From positions 434,001 to 498,000 of the forward strand of contig CBDANJ010000008.1 in the NCBI GenBank assembly GCA_965197545.1: 64,000 bases of DNA, given 5' to 3'. This document shows positions 27,751 to 37,068 of this stretch, in pieces (the first letter of the stretch is position 1; each line of letters begins with the position of its first letter). This DNA is from CATOSP01 sp965197545 (GTDB lineage: Bacteria; Chloroflexota; Dehalococcoidia; Lucifugimonadales; UBA3495). Under the pieces are notes generated by a model. It made no database searches. It had not been told where the DNA came from and saw nothing but the letters and a program-made list of their open reading frames with translations. Made by a program: the position numbers and the translations under genes.

Positions 27751-29145
27751 TCACGCGGCCGCGGCCGCGGCCTCTGGTCCGTGGGGCAGGCCCGAAGGTT
27801 GGGCATCGTACATGGGCACCAGTTGGTAGCCCAGTTGCGCCGCCCGGCGCTTTGCCGCACGCAACGCCCGCTGCTGATACTGTCTCTCGTAGTATTCCGC
27901 GCCGGCATCCACGTACTGGTGGCCGTACCGCAGCATGGAATAGATGAGCCTGGCCAGCTTGTGGGCGGTGGCGGTGATGGCCTTGGGCGCTCCTAGGTGG
28001 GCTTTCTTCCGGCGCAGGAAGGCGCCCAGGGCGCTGCCGGAGCGGTGCAGCGCGTTGGCCGCCAGACGCAATGCCGCCGCGGCCCGGTTGGCGCTGGGTT
28101 TGGTCTTTGAGCTGATGACCCTGCCGCCGGTGATGCGGTTGTTGGGGCTCAGCCCCAGCCAGGATGCGAAGTGCTTGGCGCTGGGCCATTTCGTCATGTC
28201 GGCGCCGACTTCGCTGATCACCTTCAGGGCCGTGAAACCGTCCACGCCGTCGATCCGGGTCAGGTCCACCCCCGTCATCCGGTACAGTTGGCCCTGGACA
28301 TCAAAGCGGGGCGCGTTTCCCTGATTGCGCTTTTTGCCGTTGGAAGCCGGAGACTCACCGTCGCTGCGGTCTTCGAACCGCTCCAACTGGGCTTCAATCT
28401 CCCGGTCGCACTCGGTGATCTTACCCCGATACACCCGGTACAGTTCCAGGGCCTGGGTCAGTTCGAAGATGTGTTCCTCCCGCCAGTGCCCCTGTAGCGA
28501 CTTGGCGATGGTCGCCTCGTCGGCCTTGGTCCTGGGATCGCGCAGTCGCGCCAGCTTCCGCGGGTCCCTTTCCCCGCCCGCGATGGCCTCCATGATGTCC
28601 ATGCCCGTCTTGCCCGTGATGTCTCTGATCACGTGTTGCAACTTTACGTTCATCTGGGTCAGCGCTTTCTGCATATGCTGGACGTGATGAGAGGCGTACT
28701 CCACCAGCATGGCCCGCTGCCGCAGGTAGCTGCGCAGGCGCCGTATGTCCCCGCCGGGACGGAAGGCTCCCGACAGCAGGCCGTAGGTGTGCAACTGCTG
28801 CAGCCACTGGCAGTCCCGCACGTCGGTCTTGCGCCCGGGCACGTTCTTGATGCGCCGCGGGTCCACCAGCATCACCTCGAAACCCCGCTCCTCCAGCACC
28901 GCAAACAGGGGTATCCAGTACACTCCCGTCGACTCCATGACCACGGTCTCCACACCGCACTCCGCCAGCCAGTCTGCCAGACGGTACAGGTCCGCCGTGA
29001 AAGCCTCATACTCACGCACTGGCTGCTCCGCGCGGTCGGCGGGAACCGCCACGAAATGGCTGCTGGCCCCCACGTCAATGCCCGCCGCGTTCAGGTTCAG
29101 CTGGGACAGTTCCGACGGTTTTGCCCTGCTCTGGCGCGTGCTCAT
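27751..29145 (-). CDS. IS110-family transposase, copy 2
   Basis: Chosen start ATG 29145 after GGAGGGA; about 464 residues. It has the same DEDD and Transposase_20 domains as copy 1 with almost no substitutions until the last 40 residues, where the tail differs (QLVPMYDAQPSGLPHGPEAA). The divergent 3' end and near-identical body suggest recent duplication or gene conversion. Copy 1 left tip and copy 2 right end meet near 27730-27750 at the sequence GACTAAC. Confidence 0.92.
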   Translation of the reverse strand: MSTRQSRAKPSELSQLNLNAAGIDVGASSHFVAVPADRAEQPVREYEAFTADLYRLADWLAECGVETVVMESTGVYWIPLFAVLEERGFEVMLVDPRRIKNVPGRKTDVRDCQWLQQLHTYGLLSGAFRPGGDIRRLRSYLRQRAMLVEYASHHVQHMQKALTQMNVKLQHVIRDITGKTGMDIMEAIAGGERDPRKLARLRDPRTKADEATIAKSLQGHWREEHIFELTQALELYRVYRGKITECDREIEAQLERFEDRSDGESPASNGKKRNQGNAPRFDVQGQLYRMTGVDLTRIDGVDGFTALKVISEVGADMTKWPSAKHFASWLGLSPNNRITGGRVISSKTKPSANRAAAALRLAANALHRSGSALGAFLRRKKAHLGAPKAITATAHKLARLIYSMLRYGHQYVDAGAEYYERQYQQRALRAAKRRAAQLGYQLVPMYDAQPSGLPHGPEAAAAAA

Positions 29146-29148
29146 CAT

Positions 29149-29403
29149 TCCCTCCACGCCTGCAAGGTAGACGTGTCGCCGGAGGGAGTCACTAACATTG
29201 AACAATCTATGGAACGGGATCGCTCCGCTTGGGGCGTCACCAATGATGCAGTCGTAAGACTCCCGGACCATGCTCCCGAACGGGCAGTCTGCACCAACGT
29301 CTACTCGGTCTTCGTCCAGACAACACGTCTCGCCATGAGCATACGCACCCTGACACGGCCACACCAGTTAGTCGCCTCTGCACGGGCCGGATACGGGCAT
29401 AAC
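29149..29403 (-). ncRNA. Candidate IS110 bridge RNA region, copy 2
   Basis: Same conserved blocks as the copy 1 leader, but with the most divergent variable segments of the three: the stretch after CTAACTGGTG, the segment before ATGGTCCGGGAG and the one after GATCCCGTTC. Different loops would give it a different target or donor specificity. Assignment is by comparison only. Confidence 0.55.
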
Positions 29404-29603
29404 TCTGCTCCCGACTAACTTAAGATGTCACGCCGTGACCGCGGGGCGGACTGACCAGTTAGTCGCCTATGCACGGGCCGGATACGGGCATAACTCTGCT
29501 CCCCACTAACTTAAGATGTCACGCCGTGACCGCTGGGGCGGACTCACCAGTTAGTCGCCTATGCACGGGCCGGATACGGGCATAACAATGCTCCCTACTA
29601 ACC
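29364..29603. repeat. Tandem array of IS110 left-end tips (about 91-bp units)
   Basis: The tip CCAGTTAGTCGCCT, then GGGCCGGATACGGGCATAA, then CTAAC is repeated three times, beginning at 29364, 29455 and 29547. The spacer between tips (TTAAGATGTCACGCCGTGAC, then GGGGCGGACT) contains the small palindrome GTCACGCCGTGAC. The first tip belongs to copy 2; the other two have no transposase. They look like stubs left by repeated insertion and loss at the same site. Confidence 0.8.
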
Positions 29604-29610
29604 AGGTTTT

Positions 29611-31008
29611 TCAGACCGCGCCCGCCGCCGGGTTGAGAGGTAGGCCGGTATCCTGTTGCTTACCATCGGACATGGGCACCAGCTGGTAGCCCAGTTGGGC
29701 CGCCCGACGCTTGGCCGAGCGCAACGCCCGGTGCTGATACTGACTTTCGTAGTATTCGGCGCCAGCGTCCACGTACTCCTGGCCGTACCGCAGCATGGAG
29801 TAGATGACGCAGGCTAGCTTGTGGGCCGTGGCGGTGATGGCCTTGGGCGCGCCCATCTGTGCCTTCTTCCGGCGCAGGAAGGCGCCCAGGGCGCTATCGG
29901 AGCGGTGCAGCGCGTTGGCCGCCAGACGTAAGGCCGCCGCCGCACGGTTGGCGCTGGGCTTGGTCTTGGAGCTCATGACCTTGCCGCCGGTGATGCGGTT
30001 GTTTGGGCTCAGCCCCAACCAGGACGCAAAGTGCTTCGCACTCGGCCATTTCGTCATGTCGGCGCCAATCTCACTCACCACCTTGAGCGCGGTGTAGGCA
30101 TCCACACCGTCGATCTGGGTCAGGTCAACCCCCGTCATCCGGTACAGGTGCGTCCAAACGTCGAAGCGTGGCGCGTTTCCTTTGCTGCGTCTCCGGCCGG
30201 ACTTCGCCGCTGGAGGATCACCATTGCTGCGGTCCTCAAACCGCTCCAGCTGGGCTTCAATCTCCCGGTCGCACTCGGCAATCTTATCCTGATAGAACCG
30301 GTACAGCTCCAGGGCCTGGGTCAGCTCGAAGATGTGCTCTTCCCGCCAGTGGCCTTGCAGCGACTTGGCAATGGTTGCCTCGTCGGCCTTGATCCTGGGG
30401 TCGCGCAATTGCGCCAGTTGTCGCGGGTCCCGTTGGCCGCCCACGATAGCCTCGATGATGTCCAGGCCGGTCTTGCCCGTGATGTCGCTGATGACGTGGT
30501 GGAGCTTCACGTTCATCTGGGTCAGCGCCTTCTGCATATGCTGGATATGGTGGGAGGCGTACTGCACCAGCATGACCCGCTGCCGCAGGTAACTGCGTAA
30601 GCGTCGGACCTCCCCGTCGGGTCGGAAAGCCCCCGACAGCAGGCCGTAGGTGTGCAACTGCTGCAGCCACTGGCAGTCCAGCACGTCGGTCTTGCGGCCG
30701 GGCACGTTCTTGATGCGCCGGGGGTCCACCAGCATCACCTGGAAGCCCCGTTCTTCCAGCACCCCGAACAGCGGTATCCAGTACACGCCGGTGGACTCCA
30801 TGACCACGGTCTCCACACCACACTCGGCCAGCCAGTCCGCCAAACGGTACAGGTCCGCCGTGAAAGCCTCAAACTCTCGCACCGGCGGCTCCTCTTGGTC
30901 GGCGGGCACCGCCACATAGTGGCTGGTGGCGCCCACGTCGATGCCGGCCGCGTTCAGGTTCAGCTGGGACAGCCCTTCCGGTTTTGCGCTGCTCTGGCGT
31001 CTGCTCAT
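29611..31008 (-). CDS. IS110-family transposase, copy 3
   Basis: Chosen start ATG 31008 preceded by TAGAGGTG; about 465 residues. It carries the same domains as copies 1 and 2 but with scattered substitutions across its length (for example VPADQEEPPVREFEAF, SGRRRSKGNAPRFDVWTHLY), so it is an older or independently arrived relative. Catalytic-region motifs (AAGIDVGATSHYVAVP, VVMESTGVYW, WLGLSPNNRITGGKV) are intact. Its right end abuts the tandem tip array and its left end abuts an IS1380 remnant. Confidence 0.92.
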   Translation of the reverse strand: MSRRQSSAKPEGLSQLNLNAAGIDVGATSHYVAVPADQEEPPVREFEAFTADLYRLADWLAECGVETVVMESTGVYWIPLFGVLEERGFQVMLVDPRRIKNVPGRKTDVLDCQWLQQLHTYGLLSGAFRPDGEVRRLRSYLRQRVMLVQYASHHIQHMQKALTQMNVKLHHVISDITGKTGLDIIEAIVGGQRDPRQLAQLRDPRIKADEATIAKSLQGHWREEHIFELTQALELYRFYQDKIAECDREIEAQLERFEDRSNGDPPAAKSGRRRSKGNAPRFDVWTHLYRMTGVDLTQIDGVDAYTALKVVSEIGADMTKWPSAKHFASWLGLSPNNRITGGKVMSSKTKPSANRAAAALRLAANALHRSDSALGAFLRRKKAQMGAPKAITATAHKLACVIYSMLRYGQEYVDAGAEYYESQYQHRALRSAKRRAAQLGYQLVPMSDGKQQDTGLPLNPAAGAV

Positions 31009-31011
31009 CAT

Positions 31012-31265
31012 CACCTCTACCATTGCGGCGTAGGCGTGTCGCCGGAGGGAGCCGCGGACTGTAGCCACTCTCCCCAACGGGATAGCCCCGATCGGGGCTT
31101 CACCAATGATGCAGTCGTAAGGCTCCCGGACCATGCTACGGTTCGGGCAATACGCACCAGAGTCTGCTCGGTCTTTGTCCGGACGACACGCCTCGCCATG
31201 AGCATACATCCTTGGGCCGACTCACCAGTTAGTCGCCTCTGCACAGGCCGGACACGGGCATAATA
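31012..31265 (-). ncRNA. Candidate IS110 bridge RNA region, copy 3
   Basis: A leader homologous to those of copies 1 and 2, sharing the invariant TACGACTGCATCATTGGTGA block and the left tip. Its variable segment before the start (GCCCCGATCGGGGC, a perfect small hairpin) is unlike the other two. The hairpin supports an RNA role. Ends are approximate. Confidence 0.55.
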
Positions 31266-32455
31266 TTGCTACGGCCTGGCCAAAGAGGGCACCCGCCACC
31301 ACAACCTGCCCCGTACTTGATACGGGGGCTACACCGGCAAGCGGGGCTATCACCCGCTGCTGGCCGTCGCCGCCGGAACCGGCGACGTGCTGATGTCACG
31401 GCTGCGCGAGGGCCGAGCCAACACCGCCCGGGGCGCCGGCCACTTCCTGCGGGAGACCGTGGGACGGGTGCGCCATGCCGGCGCCAAGGGGCAACTCACG
31501 GTGCGGGCCGGCAGCGGCTTCTACACCCACGCCGTGGTCGCCGTCTGCCGCAGGACGAAGGTCCGTATCTCCATCACCATCCGCCAGCGTGCCAGCCTGC
31601 GCAATCTCATTGAAGCCATACCCGAAGAGGACTGGACGCCGATACCCTACTGGATGGAGGGCGCCGCCGACGTGGCCGAGACCGCCCGCACTCCCTTCAG
31701 GAGCAAGCCCGATGCCGCGCCGGCGCGGCTCATCGTCCGGCGGGTGAAGCCCACGCCCAGTTCCCAACTGGCCCTCTTCGCCAGCTACAGCTATCACGGC
31801 TTCATCACCGGCCGGGACGGGGAGACCCTGGAGCTGGAGGCCGGCCATCGCCGCCACGCCGAGGTCGAGAATGCCATCCGAGACCTCAAGTACGGCGTGG
31901 GGCTCAATCATCTCCCGTCAGGCCGTTTCGCCGCCAACGCCGCCTGGCTGGCCGTCCAGGCGCTGGCGCATAATCTGGCCCGTTGGGCAGCGCGCATCGG
32001 TCTGGGCGAGCAACTGGTGACCACCAAGACCCTGCGGCGACGCTTCTTCTCTATGGCCGGACGGCTTACCCGCTCGGCGCGCAGACTCACTTTGCATCTT
32101 CCCCGGCGCCGGCCTTGGGAGGAGCAGTTCAGCCGCGCCCTCGCCCGGCTGCGAGCCATTCCATTCCCGGCCTGACTGCGCCGACGGCCATTGACCCACC
32201 CACTGAACAACCGAAGGTCTCCGCAGACTCGCGCCACCCCGGTCCGCGAGGGTCTCTTGCTGCGTCCTCTCTCCACAATCTCGCCCTGCCCAACGTCCGC
32301 AGACGGCCATAGGGGCCCTGTGCGACGACTGAATACCCTCCGGGACCTCCCATCTACCCCAACGGAGCCCAGGCCATCTCCCCTGTAGCTCCCTCACCCA
32401 CCTTCCCCTGTTCTCACGCCGTCCATCGGTGTTCATCGGTGGATTCGGGCTTAAT
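31266..32455 (+). pseudogene. IS1380-family transposase, 5'-truncated
   Basis: Coding similarity begins at 31266 with GLAKEGTRHHN, a stop at the position of LPRT, then GYTGKRGYHPLLAVAAGTGD. The open frame 31387-32175 gives 262 residues with RLREGRANTARGAGHFLRET, LALFASYSYHGFITGRDG and HAEVENAIRDLKYGVGLNHL (the catalytic Glu region). The amino-terminal half is missing, cut at the edge of IS110 copy 3. The element's terminal repeat CATCGGTGGATTCGGGCTTA is at about 32435-32453. The 32176-32509 gap has no other gene. Confidence 0.85.
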
Positions 32456-32509
32456 CAACTCTCCCACGCGTCCCAACGAGTCTATGCCAATGGGTCCACG
32501 GCTGCAGCA

Positions 32510-35170
32510 CTACATGATGTTGCGGGACTTGAACGTCATGGACTCGAAGGAATTCTTGTAGGGCGACTCTCCGGTCTTCCTGATCCTGGCCTTGCCCAGC
32601 TTGAAACGATACCGGTTGGTGATGGGGTCGGGCACCCGGTGAATCAGGCTGTTGGACTCGGTGTCCGGCCAGCCGGGCGCATAGAGAAAGTTGGTGAACA
32701 GCAGGCCGGGCCTCACGGCGTCCGTCACCATCGCAACGGCCTTGCTGCTGCCCTTCCCGCACCGGATCAGGCCATTCTCCTGCAGCTTGTTGAACAGGAA
32801 CTCGTCCCCCTTCACCAGGGTGAAACCGCCCGTCTGCACCAGGATGTCATCGCTCTCCATGATCACTTCGTCGCCGCTCTCGATACCGCGAGGCGCTGCG
32901 TCGTCGGGGTGAATCTCCACATAGTTGTCGGGCCAGCGCTGCGTGATGTAGGGCTTTCGGGAGTCGTCATAGGCCGACTGCCAAAGTTCGTTGATGCGCC
33001 CGTTGGTCACCCATAGCTCATCGCCCGTTGGAGTGATGCGCTCGTAGAAGTCGCTGAACCACTCCCACGGCGACTTGTTGAGGACGGCCTTGCCCGAGTG
33101 GGTGCCGAAGTGGGTGAGCCACTTCCTATGCACCGCGGGTCCCTCGGGCGCGCCCAGTTCGAGGGTGGAATCGTGGAGCCGCTTGGTGCCGGCCAACTCG
33201 CCGTTAACCATGCGGACCGGGGTCTGAATCCCCGTCGTACCCATGTCCCGCAGCACATCGTGGGCCCTGCGGCCCTGCGACTGCGCGTAGCGCACCAGAG
33301 GAAAGTAGTCCAGCACAGTTCCCCTGCTTGAACGCGCCGCTTCCTCGAAGACCTCGTTGGAATCCCGCCAATCGTACCCCTCGAAACCCATCTTCCCGGC
33401 GAACTGGGCGATGATCCACCAATCGGGCCGGGAATCGCCGGGGGGATCGTTGAACTTGGAATAGAGCCGAAGCCGCCTCTCACCGTTGCAGCGGGCGAAG
33501 TCGTTTTCGCCTCAGGTGGAGGCGGGCAGCACGATGTCGGCCAGTTCGTCCCCTATCGGGGACTGGAGGTAGATATCCTGGACGGCCACCACCATGCCGC
33601 CGCTGCCGGCCCGCGCAATCAGGGTTGCGGCCGCCTGGTCCACGTCCGTCATGGTCAACTGGTGCTCGTTCCGCCGAGTCATGCGATGGAACGTGTCGTA
33701 GAGCTCGTGGGAGGCCGCCATAGCGTTGATCCAGGTGGTGCCGATGACCCAGGCGAAACGGACATTGCCCGACTCGACCCACCGGTCCAGGTCAATCTCC
33801 TGCCGCCGCCGTCCGGGGAGCCGGTTGGGGGACTTGTCGATGGGGTAGGGGGCCGCGCCGATCCAGCCGCGCTGGTGTCCTCCCATCCTGGAAACGACCC
33901 GGCCGGGGCGGTTGCCCGCCCCGCATATCAGGGCGAGGGCGGCGAAGGACGCGGTGTTCCCGTAGTTGTTGGACCAGTAGTTGCCTTTCTCCAGGCCGAA
34001 AGAAGCCTTCGGCCGCTGTCCATCGACCGGTTTGGCCAGCATCTCGGCGGCCCTCACCATCAGGCCGGCGGGGACGCCGGTTATCCCGGCGGCCCGGTCC
34101 AGCTCGGTGTGGGGTTGTTGGAACAACCACTCCCGGTATTCCTGGAAGTCAGCTCCCAGCTTGCCCCAGGTGGTGCGCCACTGCCACGGTGTGTTCCGGG
34201 AACCGCGCCCCATACCCGCGTCGATCTCCCATGCGTTGGCCACCCATTGCTCGATGAATTCCCTGTCTTCCCACCCGTTCTCCAGGATCACCCTGGCGAT
34301 CGCAAGCTGGAGAACGGTATCGCTGCCCGGGATGAGCTGGAGCAGGAGGCCGCCGTTCTTCTCGGCCCATGCCACTCCCGTGGTCCGCCGCGGCAGCGCG
34401 AAGATCAGCTTCTTGCCGGCATTCCCCTTCATCATCCATTCGGTGAAGACGATGGTCTTGCTCTCAAAGGGGTCGGTGCCGGACAGGAAGATGACGTCCG
34501 ACTCGGACCAGTCCTCATAGGAGGCGCTGAAGGGGTTGATGCCCGAATCGTCCAGCCCGGCCGTGTCGGCGCCCGGCCCCGGCTTGTCGTGAGGGGCGTA
34601 GGCCGGGGTGGCGATGGAGCGGAAGGCCAGCTTCGAGATGGCATAGGTGTTCTCGAAATACTGGTAGGAGAAGGTTTTCATTGCCCACGCCGCCTCGCCG
34701 TAGGCGTCGATGACGCGGCGGGAGACCCGGGCCATGATGTCAAGGGCAGTGTCCCAGGACACGGGGGTAAGCTGCCCGTTCACCCGGAGAAGGGGCGTCT
34801 GGAGGCGGTCCCTGGTCGGTCCGTCGGGGTTGTACACCTTCAGGGCCAGGGTGCCTCCCCGGATGCTGTGGTTGCCCTGGCGGTTGACCACGCTGGCATT
34901 GGGGTCCGGCTGAACGACCACGTGGTGGGGCTTGCCGTCAATCAGGGTCACGTTGTGCTGGTTCGGACTGATCCAGCCCTGGAAAGTCCGCGCCGGCATG
35001 TCCATGCCCAGGGCGTTCTGGTCCGCGCGGGGGCCGCCCTCCTTGCCGACGGGCCAGGTGAATACCCGGTAGCCGCAGGCGACTATGCAATAGTCGCAAG
35101 CGGTGGTGTGGACTTTGGCGTCCGGCGGCGGAAGGGGGATCCTGTCCTGCGGTACGTAATCGTTGGACAT
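32510..35170 (-). pseudogene. idrA: AioA-like molybdopterin oxidoreductase, probable iodate reductase catalytic subunit, in-frame TGA
   Basis: The ATG at 35170 follows GGGAGGATGGC. 886 codons include one internal TGA at 33514-33512. The amino terminus has the 3Fe-4S-type cysteines ACDYCIVACGYRVFTW of the arsenite-oxidase group, then SIRGGTLALKVYNPDG and molybdopterin-binding segments (VIFLSGTDPFESK, GNYWSNNYGNTASFAALALI). After DIVLPAST comes TGA and then GENDFARCNGERRLRLYSKF in the same frame, continuing to the carboxy terminus (GTTGIQTPVRMVNGELAG, RYRFKLGKARI). The TGA probably replaces a Trp codon. The partner Rieske protein and two di-haem peroxidases match IdrABP1P2 rather than an arsenite oxidase island. 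Active only if the stop is a sequencing error or is read through. Confidence 0.82.
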
Positions 35171-35183
35171 GCCATCCTCCCAT

Positions 35184-35222
35184 CGGGTTGACTTTGCGGG
35201 TTGACTTTTCGGGTTGACCTTA
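35184..35222. repeat. Three 13-bp tandem repeats before the catalytic subunit gene
   Basis: Units CGGGTTGACTTTG, CGGGTTGACTTTT and CGGGTTGACCTTA lie head to tail between the Rieske stop and the catalytic-subunit ribosome site. They may be a slippage product or a binding site. No hairpin is formed. Confidence 0.6.
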
Positions 35223-35234
35223 ATGGAGCCGCCC

Positions 35235-35837
35235 CTAGCCTGGAGCCGCCTCGTTGTTCGAGAACCCGTAGATGAGGCCCATCACGCCGACGGCGTAGAT
35301 GTCGTCCCCGCGAGTCTCCAGCAGCACCTGGGGCAAACCCTCGGTGGCATGGCCGGCGACCACCATCCCGTGCCTCGTAAGGTCATAGGTGCTGAGGTGG
35401 GACGGGCAGGGGCCCATGACCTGGTGCTCACTCTTGAATTGCCCGAGGAGCGGGAACCCCATGTGGGGACAGATGGCGTTGAAGGCGACGATATCCCTGT
35501 CAGGCCCGACGCCGCCGCCCGCCGGAACGCCCAGCTTGATCAGGTAGCTGATGCAGTTGACGTCGTCCCAGGGGTATCGAAAGTCCTGGGGCTGGGCTAG
35601 GGGAAGATCGCGCAGGGAGCCGATCTTGACTCCTTCATAGGCCGCCGCCTCTGCCTGAAACAGGGTGCCGGGAACCAGGTTGGCAAGCGTGACGGCGGCC
35701 ACGGTGGCCGCGCCAATGAACAGGAACCGTCTGCGGGACATGCGGCGCTCAAGTAATTCGGAGAGCGCGCCGCATTCGGCAGGGTCCTGGGCGCATCCGG
35801 TTGAAACCCTTGCGGCCGACAGCTTTTCTTCGCTCAA
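35235..35837 (-). CDS. idrB: Tat-exported Rieske 2Fe-2S subunit of the Idr/Aio complex
   Basis: About 200 residues. The frame opens at TTG 35837, overlapping the TGA of the upstream peroxidase (TTGA), with an internal ATG at 35741. A twin-arginine signal (MSRRRFLFIGAATVAAVTLA) precedes the mature domain. The Rieske cluster motifs are ICPHMGFPLL and PCPSHLSTYDL, giving the C-x-H and C-x2-H ligands. In this family the subunit passes electrons between the molybdenum subunit and periplasmic cytochromes. Co-directional with the catalytic subunit gene, 64 bp away. Confidence 0.88.
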   Translation of the reverse strand: MSEEKLSAARVSTGCAQDPAECGALSELLERRMSRRRFLFIGAATVAAVTLANLVPGTLFQAEAAAYEGVKIGSLRDLPLAQPQDFRYPWDDVNCISYLIKLGVPAGGGVGPDRDIVAFNAICPHMGFPLLGQFKSEHQVMGPCPSHLSTYDLTRHGMVVAGHATEGLPQVLLETRGDDIYAVGVMGLIYGFSNNEAAPG

Positions 35838-37067
35838 GGCAGGACCTCGTATCCAGGCAGAGTCGGGGCCTCGATGATGATCTGGTCTCCCGTCAGACTC
35901 CCCAGGAACTCCACCAGGTTGTCTATCTCCTGCGGGGTCAGTCCGAGAGGACGCAGCAGGGCGTCCCTGGATGTGCCGCCGCCGCCCCGGTTGTAGAACT
36001 CGACCACCTCGGCCAGGGTATTGAATACGCCGTTGTGCATATACGGCCCGGTCTGGCCCACCTCACGCAGGGAGGGGGTCCGGAATTTACCCTTGTCCGA
36101 ATCCAGCTTGGTGGTGTAGAAGAGTCCCAGGTCCCGGTCGGCGTCCCGGTAAACGGACTCTGGCACGCCCCGCGCCCGGTGTTGGTAGCGGAGGGAAATC
36201 TGGCGCAGGGGGTTGGACTCAAACTCGGGCTGAGGTGGAACGCCAAGGTTGTGGAAACTCTGGTCGCTAAGCAATGGTCCACTGTGGCATTCGATGCAGC
36301 CGGCCTTGCCGGTAAACAGCCCAAGCCCCTGGAGCGCCTCCGCCGGCAGCGCCGCGTCGTCCCCTTCCAGATAGCGGTCGAAGGGCACGTTGCGGGAGAC
36401 GATGGTCGACTCGAAGGCGGCTATCGCCCGCAGCGCGTCACCGAATCCGGGAGCGCCGGCGCCGAAGACCTCTTTGAAGCGTTGCACATAGCCGGGTATC
36501 TGTCGAAGCCGCTCTTCCGCCATCGCCGGGTCCAGGTTCCCCGCCAGGTTGCCGGTCATGGCCGCCTTGGCCTGGGCCTCCAGGCTCTTGGACTCGCCCG
36601 CCCAGAACAACTGGGTGTAATAGGCGCTGTTTATGATGGTCTGAGAGTTGCGCCAGTGCATGGTGCCGGGGTAACCCAGTGACAGGGCGTTGCGGTCGCC
36701 CCAGCCCTGTCCCGGGACGTGGCACGTGGCGCAGCTCACCAGGCCGTCGCCGGACATGCGCTGGTCGAAGAAGAGGATCTTCCCCAGTTCAGCCTTGGCC
36801 TCCGACTGGGGGTTGTCCGCCGGCATCACGATGGGAGGAAGCGGCCCGAGGCCCATCGCCCGCAGGTCCTCCCTCGACGGGACTGTCACGGGAGCCCCGG
36901 CAACTGCCTCCTGCTGCGATGGCGGCGGGGTTTGCGGAGATTTGAGCCTCTTCCGGGGCGGTCCCGTCATGCCTGGCGCTCTCGGATATGTACAGGGCCG
37001 CCATGACCCCGGCGAAGAACAGCACCCCGGCGAAGAAGTAGACTATCGGAGGAATTCTGGGGGCCAT
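35834..37067 (-). pseudogene. Di-haem cytochrome c peroxidase, IdrP-type, N-terminal frameshift
   Basis: The natural start is the ATG at 37067, one base after the TGA of the upstream peroxidase. It gives a membrane anchor (PPIVYFFAGVLFFAGVMAAL) and a periplasmic linker. Near 36905-36920 one extra base shifts the frame, and the catalytic part is open only from 36970 in the second frame. That part has two haem c sites (CATCH in LVSCATCHVPGQGW and CIECH in AGCIECHSGPLL), a MauG/CcpA-like layout, and PYMHNGVFNTLAEVVEFYNR. In iodate reducers such peroxidases are thought to dispose of peroxide made during iodate reduction. If the indel is an error, this is an intact 410-residue protein. Confidence 0.78.
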
Positions 37068-37068
37068 A

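Noticed and set aside
29364..29603. CRISPR array interpretation of the regular repeats
   Set aside because: The units are about 91 bp with identical spacers and match the IS110 left end; no cas genes are nearby.
33662..35191. 509-codon open frame on the plus strand opposite the molybdenum subunit
   Set aside because: It is an antisense shadow of a clearly conserved gene; its composition (G, V, P, A rich) and lack of domains fit GC-rich codon mirroring.
32510..35837. Arsenite oxidase (aioBA) annotation
   Set aside because: The two subunits fit that family, but no aioXSR regulators are present, and the two di-haem peroxidases upstream favour the iodate reductase set.
35801..36682. 293-codon plus-strand frame opposite the peroxidase gene
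   Set aside because: The minus strand carries two haem sites and family segments; the plus frame has no recognisable features.
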